DNA of 32,113 nt from Spirochaetaceae bacterium. Its GTDB lineage: Bacteria; Spirochaetota; Spirochaetia; DSM-27196; PWMO01. The number at the start of each line of letters is the position of its first letter. Position 1 is the first letter of the stretch. The translations under genes and the position numbers were made by a program. Of this stretch, positions 17,461 to 25,161 are shown one piece after another. The stretch is from NCBI GenBank assembly GCA_007693485.1, contig REDM01000166.1, forward strand, positions 1-32,113, in the 5' to 3' direction. The notes under the pieces are model-generated. The model was not told the origin of the DNA. It ran no database searches and saw only the letters and a program-made list of their open reading frames with translations.

Positions 17461-17481
17461 GGGTGGTGCGAAAATTGTGCT
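17461..17481 (+). repeat. Copy 1 of a 21-bp intergenic element (eno/proS)
   Basis: GGGTGGTGC, then G, then AAAATTGTGCT. It is identical at 20 of 21 positions, and in the same orientation, to 26359-26379 in the ilvE/manC intergenic region. Here it lies between the eno and proS promoters, 22 nt upstream of the proS -35 and 8 nt upstream of the eno -35. Confidence 0.7.
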
Positions 17482-17503
17482 CCCCCGTCGGCCGTGCGCA
17501 AGC

Positions 17504-17532
17504 TTGACCGCAGCCCGGGCGGGGCCTACAAT
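17504..17532 (+). promoter_or_regulatory. proS promoter, leaderless arrangement
   Basis: TTGACC (17504-17509), 17-nt spacer, TACAAT (17527-17532). Only 7 nt separate the -10 from the ATG at 17540, so transcription should start at or next to the start codon. Confidence 0.7.
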
Positions 17533-17539
17533 ACGCCCG

Positions 17540-19258
17540 ATGCGTTACAGCCGGCTCTTTGCGAAAACACTGCGCAACGTTCCCCAGGGAGTGCACGCCG
17601 AGAGCTACCGGCTGCTCTTTCGCGGCGGGTTTTTGCGACCGCTGGGGCAGGGGCTGTTCTCCTGGTTGCCGCTGGGTATGCGCATTATCGCCGGTATTGA
17701 GCAGATCGTGCGCGAAGAGCTGGACAAACTCGGCGGGCAGGAGGTGTTGTTGCCGCTGGTCAACCCGCACGAGATCTGGCGGCGCAGCGGCCGCGACCGG
17801 CTCATCCACCGCGACATGGTGCAGTTTACCGACCGCGGTGGAAAGCGCCTGGTGCTCGCTCCCACCCACGAAGAAGCGGTGGTAGAGCTCTTTCGTGCCA
17901 CCGCTGGGTCGTATCGCGATCTGCCGGCCTTTCTGTATCAGTTTCAGACCAAATTTCGTGACGAGGAGCGCACGCGCTGTGGGCCGGTGCGGACCAAAGA
18001 GTTCCTGATGAAAGACGGGTACTCGTTTCATCGCTCCTTTGTCGACCTGAACAACTTCTTCCCCAAGGTCTTTGCCGCCTATCAGCGCATCTTTCACCGC
18101 TGCGGAGTGCCGGTGATTGCCGCCGAGGCGGGAGTAGGCTACATGGGAGGTGATCGCTCCTTCGAGTTTCTCTGCGAGTCAACCTGCGGCGACGACACGG
18201 TGCTGGCCTGCGCGGGATGCGGCTACACGGCCAACATGGACGTTGCTGTTGGATCAAAAAAGAGCAGCGTTGAGCAGCCGCGCGAGTTGTACCCGATTGA
18301 TACCCCCGGCTGCACCACCATGGCGCGACTCGCCAAACAGGTGAATCAGCCCCTGCATACCCTTGCCAAGTCCATGGTCTACGCCACCTCCGACGGGCTG
18401 GTGATGGCGGTGGTGCGCGGCGACCACGAGGTCAGCATCGAGAAGCTGGCCAAGGCGGTTGGGGGAATCGTGGTCAAGAAAGCCACGCGGGAGCAGCTCG
18501 ATGCGTGCGGCTTGCCCCCCGGCTTTCTTTCGCCCATCGGCCTCGATCCACTGGAACGCCGGCGGATCGGTATTCGCGTGATTGCCGACGAATCGGTTGC
18601 AAACACCCCCAACCTGGTGGTTGGCTCCAACCGCGAAAACCAGCACTACGGCGACGCCAACTTTGGCCGCGACTTTGACGCCGACGTTGTGGCCGATGTA
18701 GCCCGTGTCACCCCGGGAAGCAGCTGCCTGCACTGCGGCGGCAAGCTTGAAGAACGCACCGTGATGGAGCTGGGGCACATCTTCCGGCTGGGCGAATACT
18801 ACACCCGTACCATGGATCTGACGGTCCCCGGGGAGCACGGCGAGCGCATCTTTCCCTTCATGGGCTCGTACGGCATTGGCATCGGCCGACTGATCGCGGC
18901 GGTGGTGGAGCACAACCACGACGACCGTGGAATCATCTGGCCACCAGAGCTCGCGCCCTATCAGTTTTTTGTACTCTCCATCGGCAAGTCGTCGCGGGTC
19001 CGTGCAATTTGCGAAGAGGTCTACCGAAAGCTGGGTGCGCTTGCCCTGTTGGACGACCGCGACGAGTCGATCAGTACAAAGTTCAAGGATGCAGACCTCC
19101 TGGGCATTCCCTTTCGCATCGTTGTGTCGACCCGTTCGATCCAGAGCGGCGAGCTGGAACTTCTGGACCGGCGCACGCGGAGCATCACCCGGCTGCCGCT
19201 GGACGAGGTGCGACAGCTCGCACAGGACCGGCGGCGCATGCGGGGTCCGGCATCATGA
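17540..19258 (+). CDS. proS: Prolyl-tRNA synthetase
   Basis: A 572-aa class II synthetase of the bacterial type, including the editing insertion. MRYSRLFAKTLRNVPQ begins the family N-terminus. Motif 1 lies around GGFLRPLGQGLFSWLPLG, motif 2 is KFRDEERTRCGPVRTKEFLM (about residue 138 on), and motif 3 is GSYGIGIGRLIAAVVEHN. The anticodon-binding domain closes the protein. The middle (about 215-400) is the YbaK-like editing domain. ATG 17540 is chosen because it matches the family N-terminus and sits just behind a good promoter; no Shine-Dalgarno is present. Its stop overlaps the next start (ATGA). Confidence 0.96.
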   Translation: MRYSRLFAKTLRNVPQGVHAESYRLLFRGGFLRPLGQGLFSWLPLGMRIIAGIEQIVREELDKLGGQEVLLPLVNPHEIWRRSGRDRLIHRDMVQFTDRGGKRLVLAPTHEEAVVELFRATAGSYRDLPAFLYQFQTKFRDEERTRCGPVRTKEFLMKDGYSFHRSFVDLNNFFPKVFAAYQRIFHRCGVPVIAAEAGVGYMGGDRSFEFLCESTCGDDTVLACAGCGYTANMDVAVGSKKSSVEQPRELYPIDTPGCTTMARLAKQVNQPLHTLAKSMVYATSDGLVMAVVRGDHEVSIEKLAKAVGGIVVKKATREQLDACGLPPGFLSPIGLDPLERRRIGIRVIADESVANTPNLVVGSNRENQHYGDANFGRDFDADVVADVARVTPGSSCLHCGGKLEERTVMELGHIFRLGEYYTRTMDLTVPGEHGERIFPFMGSYGIGIGRLIAAVVEHNHDDRGIIWPPELAPYQFFVLSIGKSSRVRAICEEVYRKLGALALLDDRDESISTKFKDADLLGIPFRIVVSTRSIQSGELELLDRRTRSITRLPLDEVRQLAQDRRRMRGPAS

Positions 19259-20187
19259 AGTTTGTCCTGTCGCGTGAGCTGGTGGATCAAATTGTCTTCG
19301 CCATGGAAAACCAGGAGTGTGAGTACGTACTCGACGTGCAGACCATGCAGATTGAGCCCGCAAGCGAAGAGCGCGCCGATGACCCTCAACGCTTCGTTCC
19401 GCTGCCGGTGTGGGAGTCGGTGGACGGGTACAACCTGATGGAGCGTTTCACCGGCACCCTCAATAACCCGGTCTACCGCGAGCGCCTTGGGGCCATTCTC
19501 TCTTCGGGGCGGGGGGTCTTTCGCAACTTCAAGAACGCCCTGAAGGAGCGACCCGACATCGAGCGGCTCTGGCTTCGGTTCAAGGACCGCGAGATGCAGA
19601 ACCTGGTGGTGGAGTGGTACAACGACGCCTGCGAGTTTCTGGGTCTCGACCCCGAAGACCCCCAGTTCCAGGAAACCGACGACCTGGTGCTCAGCGATTT
19701 TGTGATGCAGCACTACTCCGGTCCGCTGCCGGATGTCGTGGCCGACTACGCCCGCGAGTGCGCCCAATCGGTTGCAGGCGAGCTCTTTGCCGAACAGCCG
19801 GCTGACTACCGCGACTTCCTGGCCGCGCGGCTGCTTCACGGGATGCCGGCGATGGAGAGCTCCGAAACGCTTGCGTGCGTGGCCGAAGGGCCCGAAGGCC
19901 GGCGCGCCGGTCTGGTCTGCGGCCAGCACCACCGACTCGACGGAGGGCGGCTGGTTGCGGTCCTGGCACTGCTCGCGGTGGAGCCTGAGTTCCGGGGGCT
20001 GGGGATTGCCACCGCCCTCCTGCACGCATACCTCCACCACGCCCGATCGGCTGGGGTCAGCCGCGTTCTGGTCTCACTGCCGGGAAGCGCCGACGTCATC
20101 CGCGGTTCGCTCGAGGAGCTGGGGTTTGAATCGGTGTCTACGGTACTGGAGCTGGACCTGCCCGAGTGGGTGCGATCGCAGCGATAG
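19255..20187 (+). CDS. UPF0158 domain fused to a GNAT acetyltransferase domain
   Basis: A 310-aa two-domain protein. Residues about 1-150 match the UPF0158 type: VDQIVFAMENQECEYVLDVQ, then YNLMERFTGTLNNPVYRERL, GRGVFRNFKNALKERPDIER and LWLRFKDREMQNLVVEWYND. Residues about 195-310 are a GNAT fold with the acetyl-CoA loop in VEPEFRGLGIATALLHAYLH, followed by SLEELGFESVSTVLELDLP. It probably acetylates a small molecule or protein; the substrate is unknown. The ATG overlaps the proS stop by 4 nt, so translation is coupled. It ends 19 nt before the convergent acyltransferase gene. Confidence 0.82.
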   Translation: MKFVLSRELVDQIVFAMENQECEYVLDVQTMQIEPASEERADDPQRFVPLPVWESVDGYNLMERFTGTLNNPVYRERLGAILSSGRGVFRNFKNALKERPDIERLWLRFKDREMQNLVVEWYNDACEFLGLDPEDPQFQETDDLVLSDFVMQHYSGPLPDVVADYARECAQSVAGELFAEQPADYRDFLAARLLHGMPAMESSETLACVAEGPEGRRAGLVCGQHHRLDGGRLVAVLALLAVEPEFRGLGIATALLHAYLHHARSAGVSRVLVSLPGSADVIRGSLEELGFESVSTVLELDLPEWVRSQR

Positions 20188-20206
20188 CGCTTAGCGATAG
20201 CGCGCG

Positions 20207-21094
20207 CTACGAGCCGATGATGCGCGCGCGTTCGGCCTCGGCGATCTGGTGCATCTCGGCGAGCTTACGGCCCACCGAGTCGGCAACCACGTTCTTGATG
20301 TCGTCCGGCGAGGCGGCCTCGGCCCTCGCGTTGTTTCGGAACTCGGAACAGGAGATGACCGGGCTCGCGGCAAAGGTCACCGTGTCGGGATTGATGAAGT
20401 CTTCAGACATCTCGGACTCGGAGTTTACCAGCAGCACGTTTCCGGCAATCCCGACGAAGACAGCGTTCTGAAACCCCTTGATGTAGGTATCCACGGCCCG
20501 CAGGATGCGTTTGCTGTCCGGCACGCCGGGGCGATATCGGGTTCCGGTGGGAAAGAGCAGCACGATGCGGCCGGTGTTCTTGCAGCGAACCATTTCGCGC
20601 ATGGCCGACATGTTGATCTGCTTCGCTTTCCGAACCTCCTCCTCGCCCTGTTCGGTGGTGGCAACCTGCTCAAGCGCCCGGCCCGGATAGATGACAATGC
20701 GGGTGTACGCCTCGGTGAAGGCAAGCACAAACTTGCTCTCTTCGTTGAGTTTCATGGCAGCCATGGCCACAATCGACTCAGCCGCCTCGCCGTATTCGGC
20801 TCCGAGCTTGTGCAGCAGGTAAAAGAGGCAGGGAATGTCAAAGTTGCTGTAGTGTTCGAGCAGCAGCAGCGCCGTCTCTCCGGCCTGACAGCGTCGATAG
20901 AGTTCCAGGACGTGCTCCGCCCCTACGAAAGTGCTTTTGGGCTGTACCAGCTCATCGAGAATCTGGTTGATCAGCGCGCGATTCTGGAGGTTGCTCTCCT
21001 GGAAAATTGCGTCGTGCGTAATTCGCCCCGGCTGGTGTGAGTTGCGAACCATCTCATACGCAAGCTCACCGTACACTTCCTTGACTGTGGCCAT
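20207..21094 (-). CDS. PlsC/PlsB-like glycerolphosphate acyltransferase
   Basis: A 295-aa protein with acyltransferase motifs. Block I is LLEHYSNFDIP, giving the H81-x4-D86 catalytic pair; the substrate-binding block III is FPTGTRYRPG (181-190). The family usually has FPEGTR, so a Thr replaces the Glu here. The spacing fits a lysophosphatidate or glycerol-3-phosphate acyltransferase in membrane phospholipid synthesis. No clear membrane span is visible, so it may be peripheral. GGGAG precedes the ATG at 21094. It is preceded on the same strand by the CBM48 protein gene. Confidence 0.75.
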   Translation of the reverse strand: MATVKEVYGELAYEMVRNSHQPGRITHDAIFQESNLQNRALINQILDELVQPKSTFVGAEHVLELYRRCQAGETALLLLEHYSNFDIPCLFYLLHKLGAEYGEAAESIVAMAAMKLNEESKFVLAFTEAYTRIVIYPGRALEQVATTEQGEEEVRKAKQINMSAMREMVRCKNTGRIVLLFPTGTRYRPGVPDSKRILRAVDTYIKGFQNAVFVGIAGNVLLVNSESEMSEDFINPDTVTFAASPVISCSEFRNNARAEAASPDDIKNVVADSVGRKLAEMHQIAEAERARIIGS

Positions 21095-21192
21095 AGATCT
21101 CCCTGTTGCGCTTCCGTTGCAGTATTGGCATGTTCAATTCAAGCCTATCGCCGAATGACGGGGGTGTCAAGTTTGGATGAGCGGTCGGAATT

Positions 21193-21999
21193 TCACCGTA
21201 CTGAGAAGAACGAGACGTAGTAGCCCTCGCGGTGGTAGCGCGTCTGCGGGTTGTGCGGGTCAATAATCCGGATGCCGTTGACCACAAAGTAGTAACTGTG
21301 ATTCCCGGGCGGAACCGCCAGTTCAATCTCCCAGCGGCCCGGGCGGCCGGGAACCTCACGCAGCACGTGCATGAAGGGATCCCAGCGGTTGAAAGAGCCG
21401 GCGATTCGGACGTCCAGCGGGCGATCCGCGTCAAAGAAGGTCTGTCGCCCCAGAACGGAGAGCAGATCGCCGGTGGTGGTATCTCCGGGTTCCAGCACAA
21501 AACGAACCAGACGCTGCTCGGCGGAGACGGTCATGGGGTTGTGACTCGGTGGTGCCGGGCGGGCGGGAAGGTCCACCCGCGACAGTCGCACACCGTCGGG
21601 ACTGATCCGCTCGTTGGGGTTGGCCGGATCCGAGGTCCAGATTCCGTCGACCACCAGGCGGTACTCCAGCGTCCGCGCCTCCTGGTCTCGTGGCAAGGGG
21701 TAGGCGAAGAAGAAGGATGAGTCGCGCCACGGTTCGCCGTCGCGTTCGGGAAAGCGAAAGAAGGTGTGAATGGTACGGAAGTTCTCGTGCCGGAAGGCAA
21801 CGCCCACGTGGCGAACGCGTCGTCCCGGCGAAGCCTCGTAGGTAAACAGAACGTGATCGTCCACCAGTTCGGGCGCGCCGGCGCGATCCAGGCGCGCGAT
21901 GCGCAGATCGAGGGCAACGCTTCCGGTCTGGGCGGAGAGCGCGGAGGTAATGGTTATGACGAGGGCGGCCGTCACGGCGCGCCGTTTCCATCGGTTCAT
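21193..21999 (-). CDS. Exported glycogen-binding-domain (CBM48-like) protein
   Basis: A 268-aa protein with a signal peptide (basic MNRWKRR, hydrophobic residues 9-20, cleavage near SALSAQ). It carries an AMPK/isoamylase-type glycogen-recognition module at the C-terminus: VRIAGSFNRWDPFMHVLREV, then GRWEIELAVPPGNHSYYFVV and GIRIIDPHNPQTR. A weaker related unit precedes it (LEYRLVVDGIWTSDPANPNE), suggesting tandem modules. No glycosidase catalytic domain is present, so it probably binds polysaccharide or acts as an adaptor in the periplasm. It diverges from the FlcA-like gene across 90 nt. No clear Shine-Dalgarno is seen. Confidence 0.75.
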   Translation of the reverse strand: MNRWKRRAVTAALVITITSALSAQTGSVALDLRIARLDRAGAPELVDDHVLFTYEASPGRRVRHVGVAFRHENFRTIHTFFRFPERDGEPWRDSSFFFAYPLPRDQEARTLEYRLVVDGIWTSDPANPNERISPDGVRLSRVDLPARPAPPSHNPMTVSAEQRLVRFVLEPGDTTTGDLLSVLGRQTFFDADRPLDVRIAGSFNRWDPFMHVLREVPGRPGRWEIELAVPPGNHSYYFVVNGIRIIDPHNPQTRYHREGYYVSFFSVR

Positions 22000-22089
22000 C
22001 GCTTTGCTATACTCAAATATCGGACAGGGAGGACATGCGGCTTACCTTTTTTGTAAACGCTCCGACAATGAACAAAGGATAACACCACG

Positions 22090-25000
22090 ATGCCGCGGCT
22101 GGAAGAGATCGAAAAACTCGGCAAGACTCTCCTCCCTCTGGGAAACGAGCCATCGGTCCTGGCCCGATGGGGCGAGGATCCCGAAATTCCGCCCACCGCT
22201 GCCGAAGAGGCCGATCCCGAACTGGCCGCCCTCCTGCAGGGCTTCCCCGAAGACGACGCAGCCGGCCCCGGCGACGAACTCCCCGACAACGAACCACTTG
22301 ACGACGACGTCTTCTCCGACCTCGATATGGGGCCCGCCGGCGACGAATCGTTTGACTTCGATGCTCCTCTCGACTTTGACGAGCCGCTCGACGGAGCGGA
22401 CGTCTCCGGTTCCGACGGCGAGCCCGAAACGGAGCCCGCGGTGGCTGAATCTGCCGCCGACGACGTGCCCGATGCCGACGATTTTGGCGAAGTCGACGAT
22501 TTTGCCATGGACGATTTTGAAACCGCCGACTTCGACATGGACGCCGAGGCGGAGGAGGTCACCGGCGACGTGCCCGAAGACCTCGACCTTGGTGACTTCG
22601 ATCTCGGTGAGGCCGACGCCGGTGACGCGGACGGTGCAGACGTGAACGGTTCAGACCTCGACGGCGCCGATCTCGAGGGCGTCGACGAGCCCGCGACGCC
22701 GGATGACGCGGCCAAGCCGATGGATGATCTCGACGACTTCTCGTTTTCCGAAGACGAGGGAAGCGGCGACGCGTTTACCTTTGACCCCGGCGAGTTTGAG
22801 ATTGACGATGAGGAAGACGAGATCTCGCTGGGCGGCGGTGCTGCTCCGGCGCCGGCGGGCCGCCGGGCGGGGGGCGATGACTTTGCCGTCGACGACTTTG
22901 ACACCGGCGGATTTGGCGGAGAAGGGCTGGGCGCCGACGAGGGGTTTGACGAAGGCGAGCAGTTCAGTGCGCCCGCGGAGGACTTCCCCGAAGAAGAAGA
23001 CGACACCGGCGATCTGCTGGACGTTGACGAGTTCAGCCTCGGCGACTTTGGCGCGCAGTTTGGTGTCATGGACGAAGGCCCGCTGGATGCCGACGAGGAC
23101 AGTCTCAACCCTGCGGTGGCCATATCCGACGCTCCGCCCGAGGCGATCGACGCGTCCGGCCCCGAGGTGGAGCTTACCGACGAGCAGTTTGCCGACCTGC
23201 AGCGCACCCTCGCTGCCCTGCCGCTCAACGTCAAGCTGGCGGTAGAAGAGATTGTCGCGGAGTCCACCGCCTCGTCCGGTGAGGTCGAGAAGCTCATCAA
23301 GCAGCTGGTGCGCGGCGAGTCGGCGAAGGTGGTGGCGCAGTCGGCGGGCCGGATCCTGGGCAAAGAGCTCAAGGTCCCCAAGGGCTACGAGAAGCGCACC
23401 GGTATCGACTACGAGCAGGAGCGCGCGTCGCTGGGCTACCGCTTCCGCGAGTACGTCTGGCCGGTGCTGCGCCTGGTACTCAGCGCGGCCGTTGTGGTGG
23501 CCCTCGCCGCCTTCCTCACGTACAGCTACGTCTGGCGTCCGCTTCACGCGCGCGCCATCTATTTGAATGGCTTGGACCATCTGGCCGAGGGGCGCACCGA
23601 GCTCGCGCTTCAGCGGTTTGCCCAGGCGGAGACCATCTGGCAGTCACGCCGCTGGTACTACGCCTACGCGGACGCCTTCATCGATGCCCGGCGCTACCAG
23701 CTGGCGGTGAACAAATACGAGGCGCTCCTTTCCATCTGGCCAGACGACGAGCGAGGCATTCTGGACTACGCCCGCCTGGAATCACAGATACTGGGCAACT
23801 ACGAGAAGGCCGAGGCCCTGCTCGAGCGCATCCTGGACCGCGATGTCAGCCACTACGCCGCCCTCCTTGCCGCGGGAGACAACTATCTCGCCTGGGCCAG
23901 CGAAGACCCGGCCCGCTTTGAGAACGCCCGCCTCAGCTACGCGCGGCTGATCAACGCGCACGGCGATACCGACGAGCTGCTCTTTCGGATGCTGCGGTTC
24001 TTCATCCGCGCGCACGGGATCCACGGCGACTACCACCAGGAGATCCTTCAGCTGAAGAATCTCTTTGAGGGCGACTCGCGCATCGATGTGGACCCCGAGA
24101 TCTACGCCGAACTCGCCGGGTATCTGCTGGATCGCGACCGCGTCGCGCAGGTCTACGACATCCTGATGCGCGCCAACCGGCGGGCGGTTGGCATGGACCT
24201 GCCGGTCCCCGAGATTCACTATCAGCTCGCGCGGTTCTTCCGCCGCATGGACAATCCGGTCGAAGAAGAGCGCGCCCTGCGAAACAGCGTGCGCTTTTTT
24301 GGCGCGGTCGAGCCGCTGGACCGGCGCAACCTGCGAATGCTGATCGACACCCACGGCCGCCTCGGTGAGTTTCACTACGAGCGCGCCGACTTCATCGCGG
24401 CCGAAGCGCAGTTCAGAACCGCCATCGACCGCTTTGAGAACGCGCGCGCGCGGCGGCTGCTGGGGTCCGATCCCGTGTTTGGCCGGCTCTACGCCGGACT
24501 TGGAAATATCTACTATTATGTGGAACGCAACTGGGAAGCGGCCCTCGATCAGTTTCGCCGGGCGCAGGACGCGGGTTTCACCGATCGCGAGATGAGCTAT
24601 CGCAAGGGTTTTGCCCATTTTCGCGCCGAGCGCTACCCTGAGGCCCTCGATGAGTTCTTCAACGCCGCCGAGGGACACACCACCAATCCGGCCATCCTCA
24701 TGGCAACGGGCAACGCGCTCTTTTTTACCGGCGATCTCTTTCCCGCTGAGGGAATTTTCACCGAGCTGCTCGACGAGACGCTGCGCCGTCGCGCGCGCAT
24801 CCCGACCCTGCTGGTGGACGAGGAGCCGTCGCATCGATTTGTGATTGAAACGCTGATTCGCGCCCAGAACAACCTGGGGGTGACCTATCTGCAGCTGGCC
24901 CGCCGCCAGGGCGACCCGGACTTCCGCCGCCGCGCGATGGTGCACCTGCAGGCGTCGCAGGAGCTGGCGGTCAACTATCGGCGCAGCCCCGAGACCGGTG

Positions 25001-25122
25001 CGCGCGCCGAGATGGTCAACCTCGCCCAGCTCAACCTGCGCGAGATCCTCTATCCTTTGCCCGAGTTTGACCCGCAGATATACCCGCAGATCCCGATGGA
25101 CTTCTCCGACCTGAGTTTTTGA
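22090..25122 (+). CDS. Large acidic, TPR-containing membrane protein, FlcA-like (flagellar collar candidate)
   Basis: A 1010-aa protein in three parts. (1) A cytoplasmic N-terminus, MPRLEEIEKLGKTLLPLGNE, leads into about 300 residues dominated by Asp/Glu (runs such as DDFAMDDFETADFDMDAEAE) with little predicted structure. (2) A short helical region precedes one membrane span at about 458-481 (VLRLVLSAAVVVALAAFLTY). (3) About 520 residues of TPR-like helices follow in the periplasm (YLNGLDHLAEGRTELALQRF; YERADFIAAEAQFRTAIDRF; RKGFAHFRAERYPEALDEFF). This order resembles FlcA (BB0326) of Borrelia, a periplasmic flagellar collar protein. The match is from memory of its layout and opening motif, so the assignment is tentative. 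No other flagellar genes are in the window. Confidence 0.6.
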   Translation: MPRLEEIEKLGKTLLPLGNEPSVLARWGEDPEIPPTAAEEADPELAALLQGFPEDDAAGPGDELPDNEPLDDDVFSDLDMGPAGDESFDFDAPLDFDEPLDGADVSGSDGEPETEPAVAESAADDVPDADDFGEVDDFAMDDFETADFDMDAEAEEVTGDVPEDLDLGDFDLGEADAGDADGADVNGSDLDGADLEGVDEPATPDDAAKPMDDLDDFSFSEDEGSGDAFTFDPGEFEIDDEEDEISLGGGAAPAPAGRRAGGDDFAVDDFDTGGFGGEGLGADEGFDEGEQFSAPAEDFPEEEDDTGDLLDVDEFSLGDFGAQFGVMDEGPLDADEDSLNPAVAISDAPPEAIDASGPEVELTDEQFADLQRTLAALPLNVKLAVEEIVAESTASSGEVEKLIKQLVRGESAKVVAQSAGRILGKELKVPKGYEKRTGIDYEQERASLGYRFREYVWPVLRLVLSAAVVVALAAFLTYSYVWRPLHARAIYLNGLDHLAEGRTELALQRFAQAETIWQSRRWYYAYADAFIDARRYQLAVNKYEALLSIWPDDERGILDYARLESQILGNYEKAEALLERILDRDVSHYAALLAAGDNYLAWASEDPARFENARLSYARLINAHGDTDELLFRMLRFFIRAHGIHGDYHQEILQLKNLFEGDSRIDVDPEIYAELAGYLLDRDRVAQVYDILMRANRRAVGMDLPVPEIHYQLARFFRRMDNPVEEERALRNSVRFFGAVEPLDRRNLRMLIDTHGRLGEFHYERADFIAAEAQFRTAIDRFENARARRLLGSDPVFGRLYAGLGNIYYYVERNWEAALDQFRRAQDAGFTDREMSYRKGFAHFRAERYPEALDEFFNAAEGHTTNPAILMATGNALFFTGDLFPAEGIFTELLDETLRRRARIPTLLVDEEPSHRFVIETLIRAQNNLGVTYLQLARRQGDPDFRRRAMVHLQASQELAVNYRRSPETGARAEMVNLAQLNLREILYPLPEFDPQIYPQIPMDFSDLSF

Positions 25123-25161
25123 TCCACGATCGGGCGACTCAAGCCGCGTACGGCCGGCCGG

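Noticed and set aside
21996-23381. A long Ser/Pro-rich minus-strand frame opposite the acidic region of the FlcA-like gene
   Set aside because: Antisense of repeated Asp/Glu codons gives Ser-rich noise. The plus-strand frame continues into clear TPR sequence.
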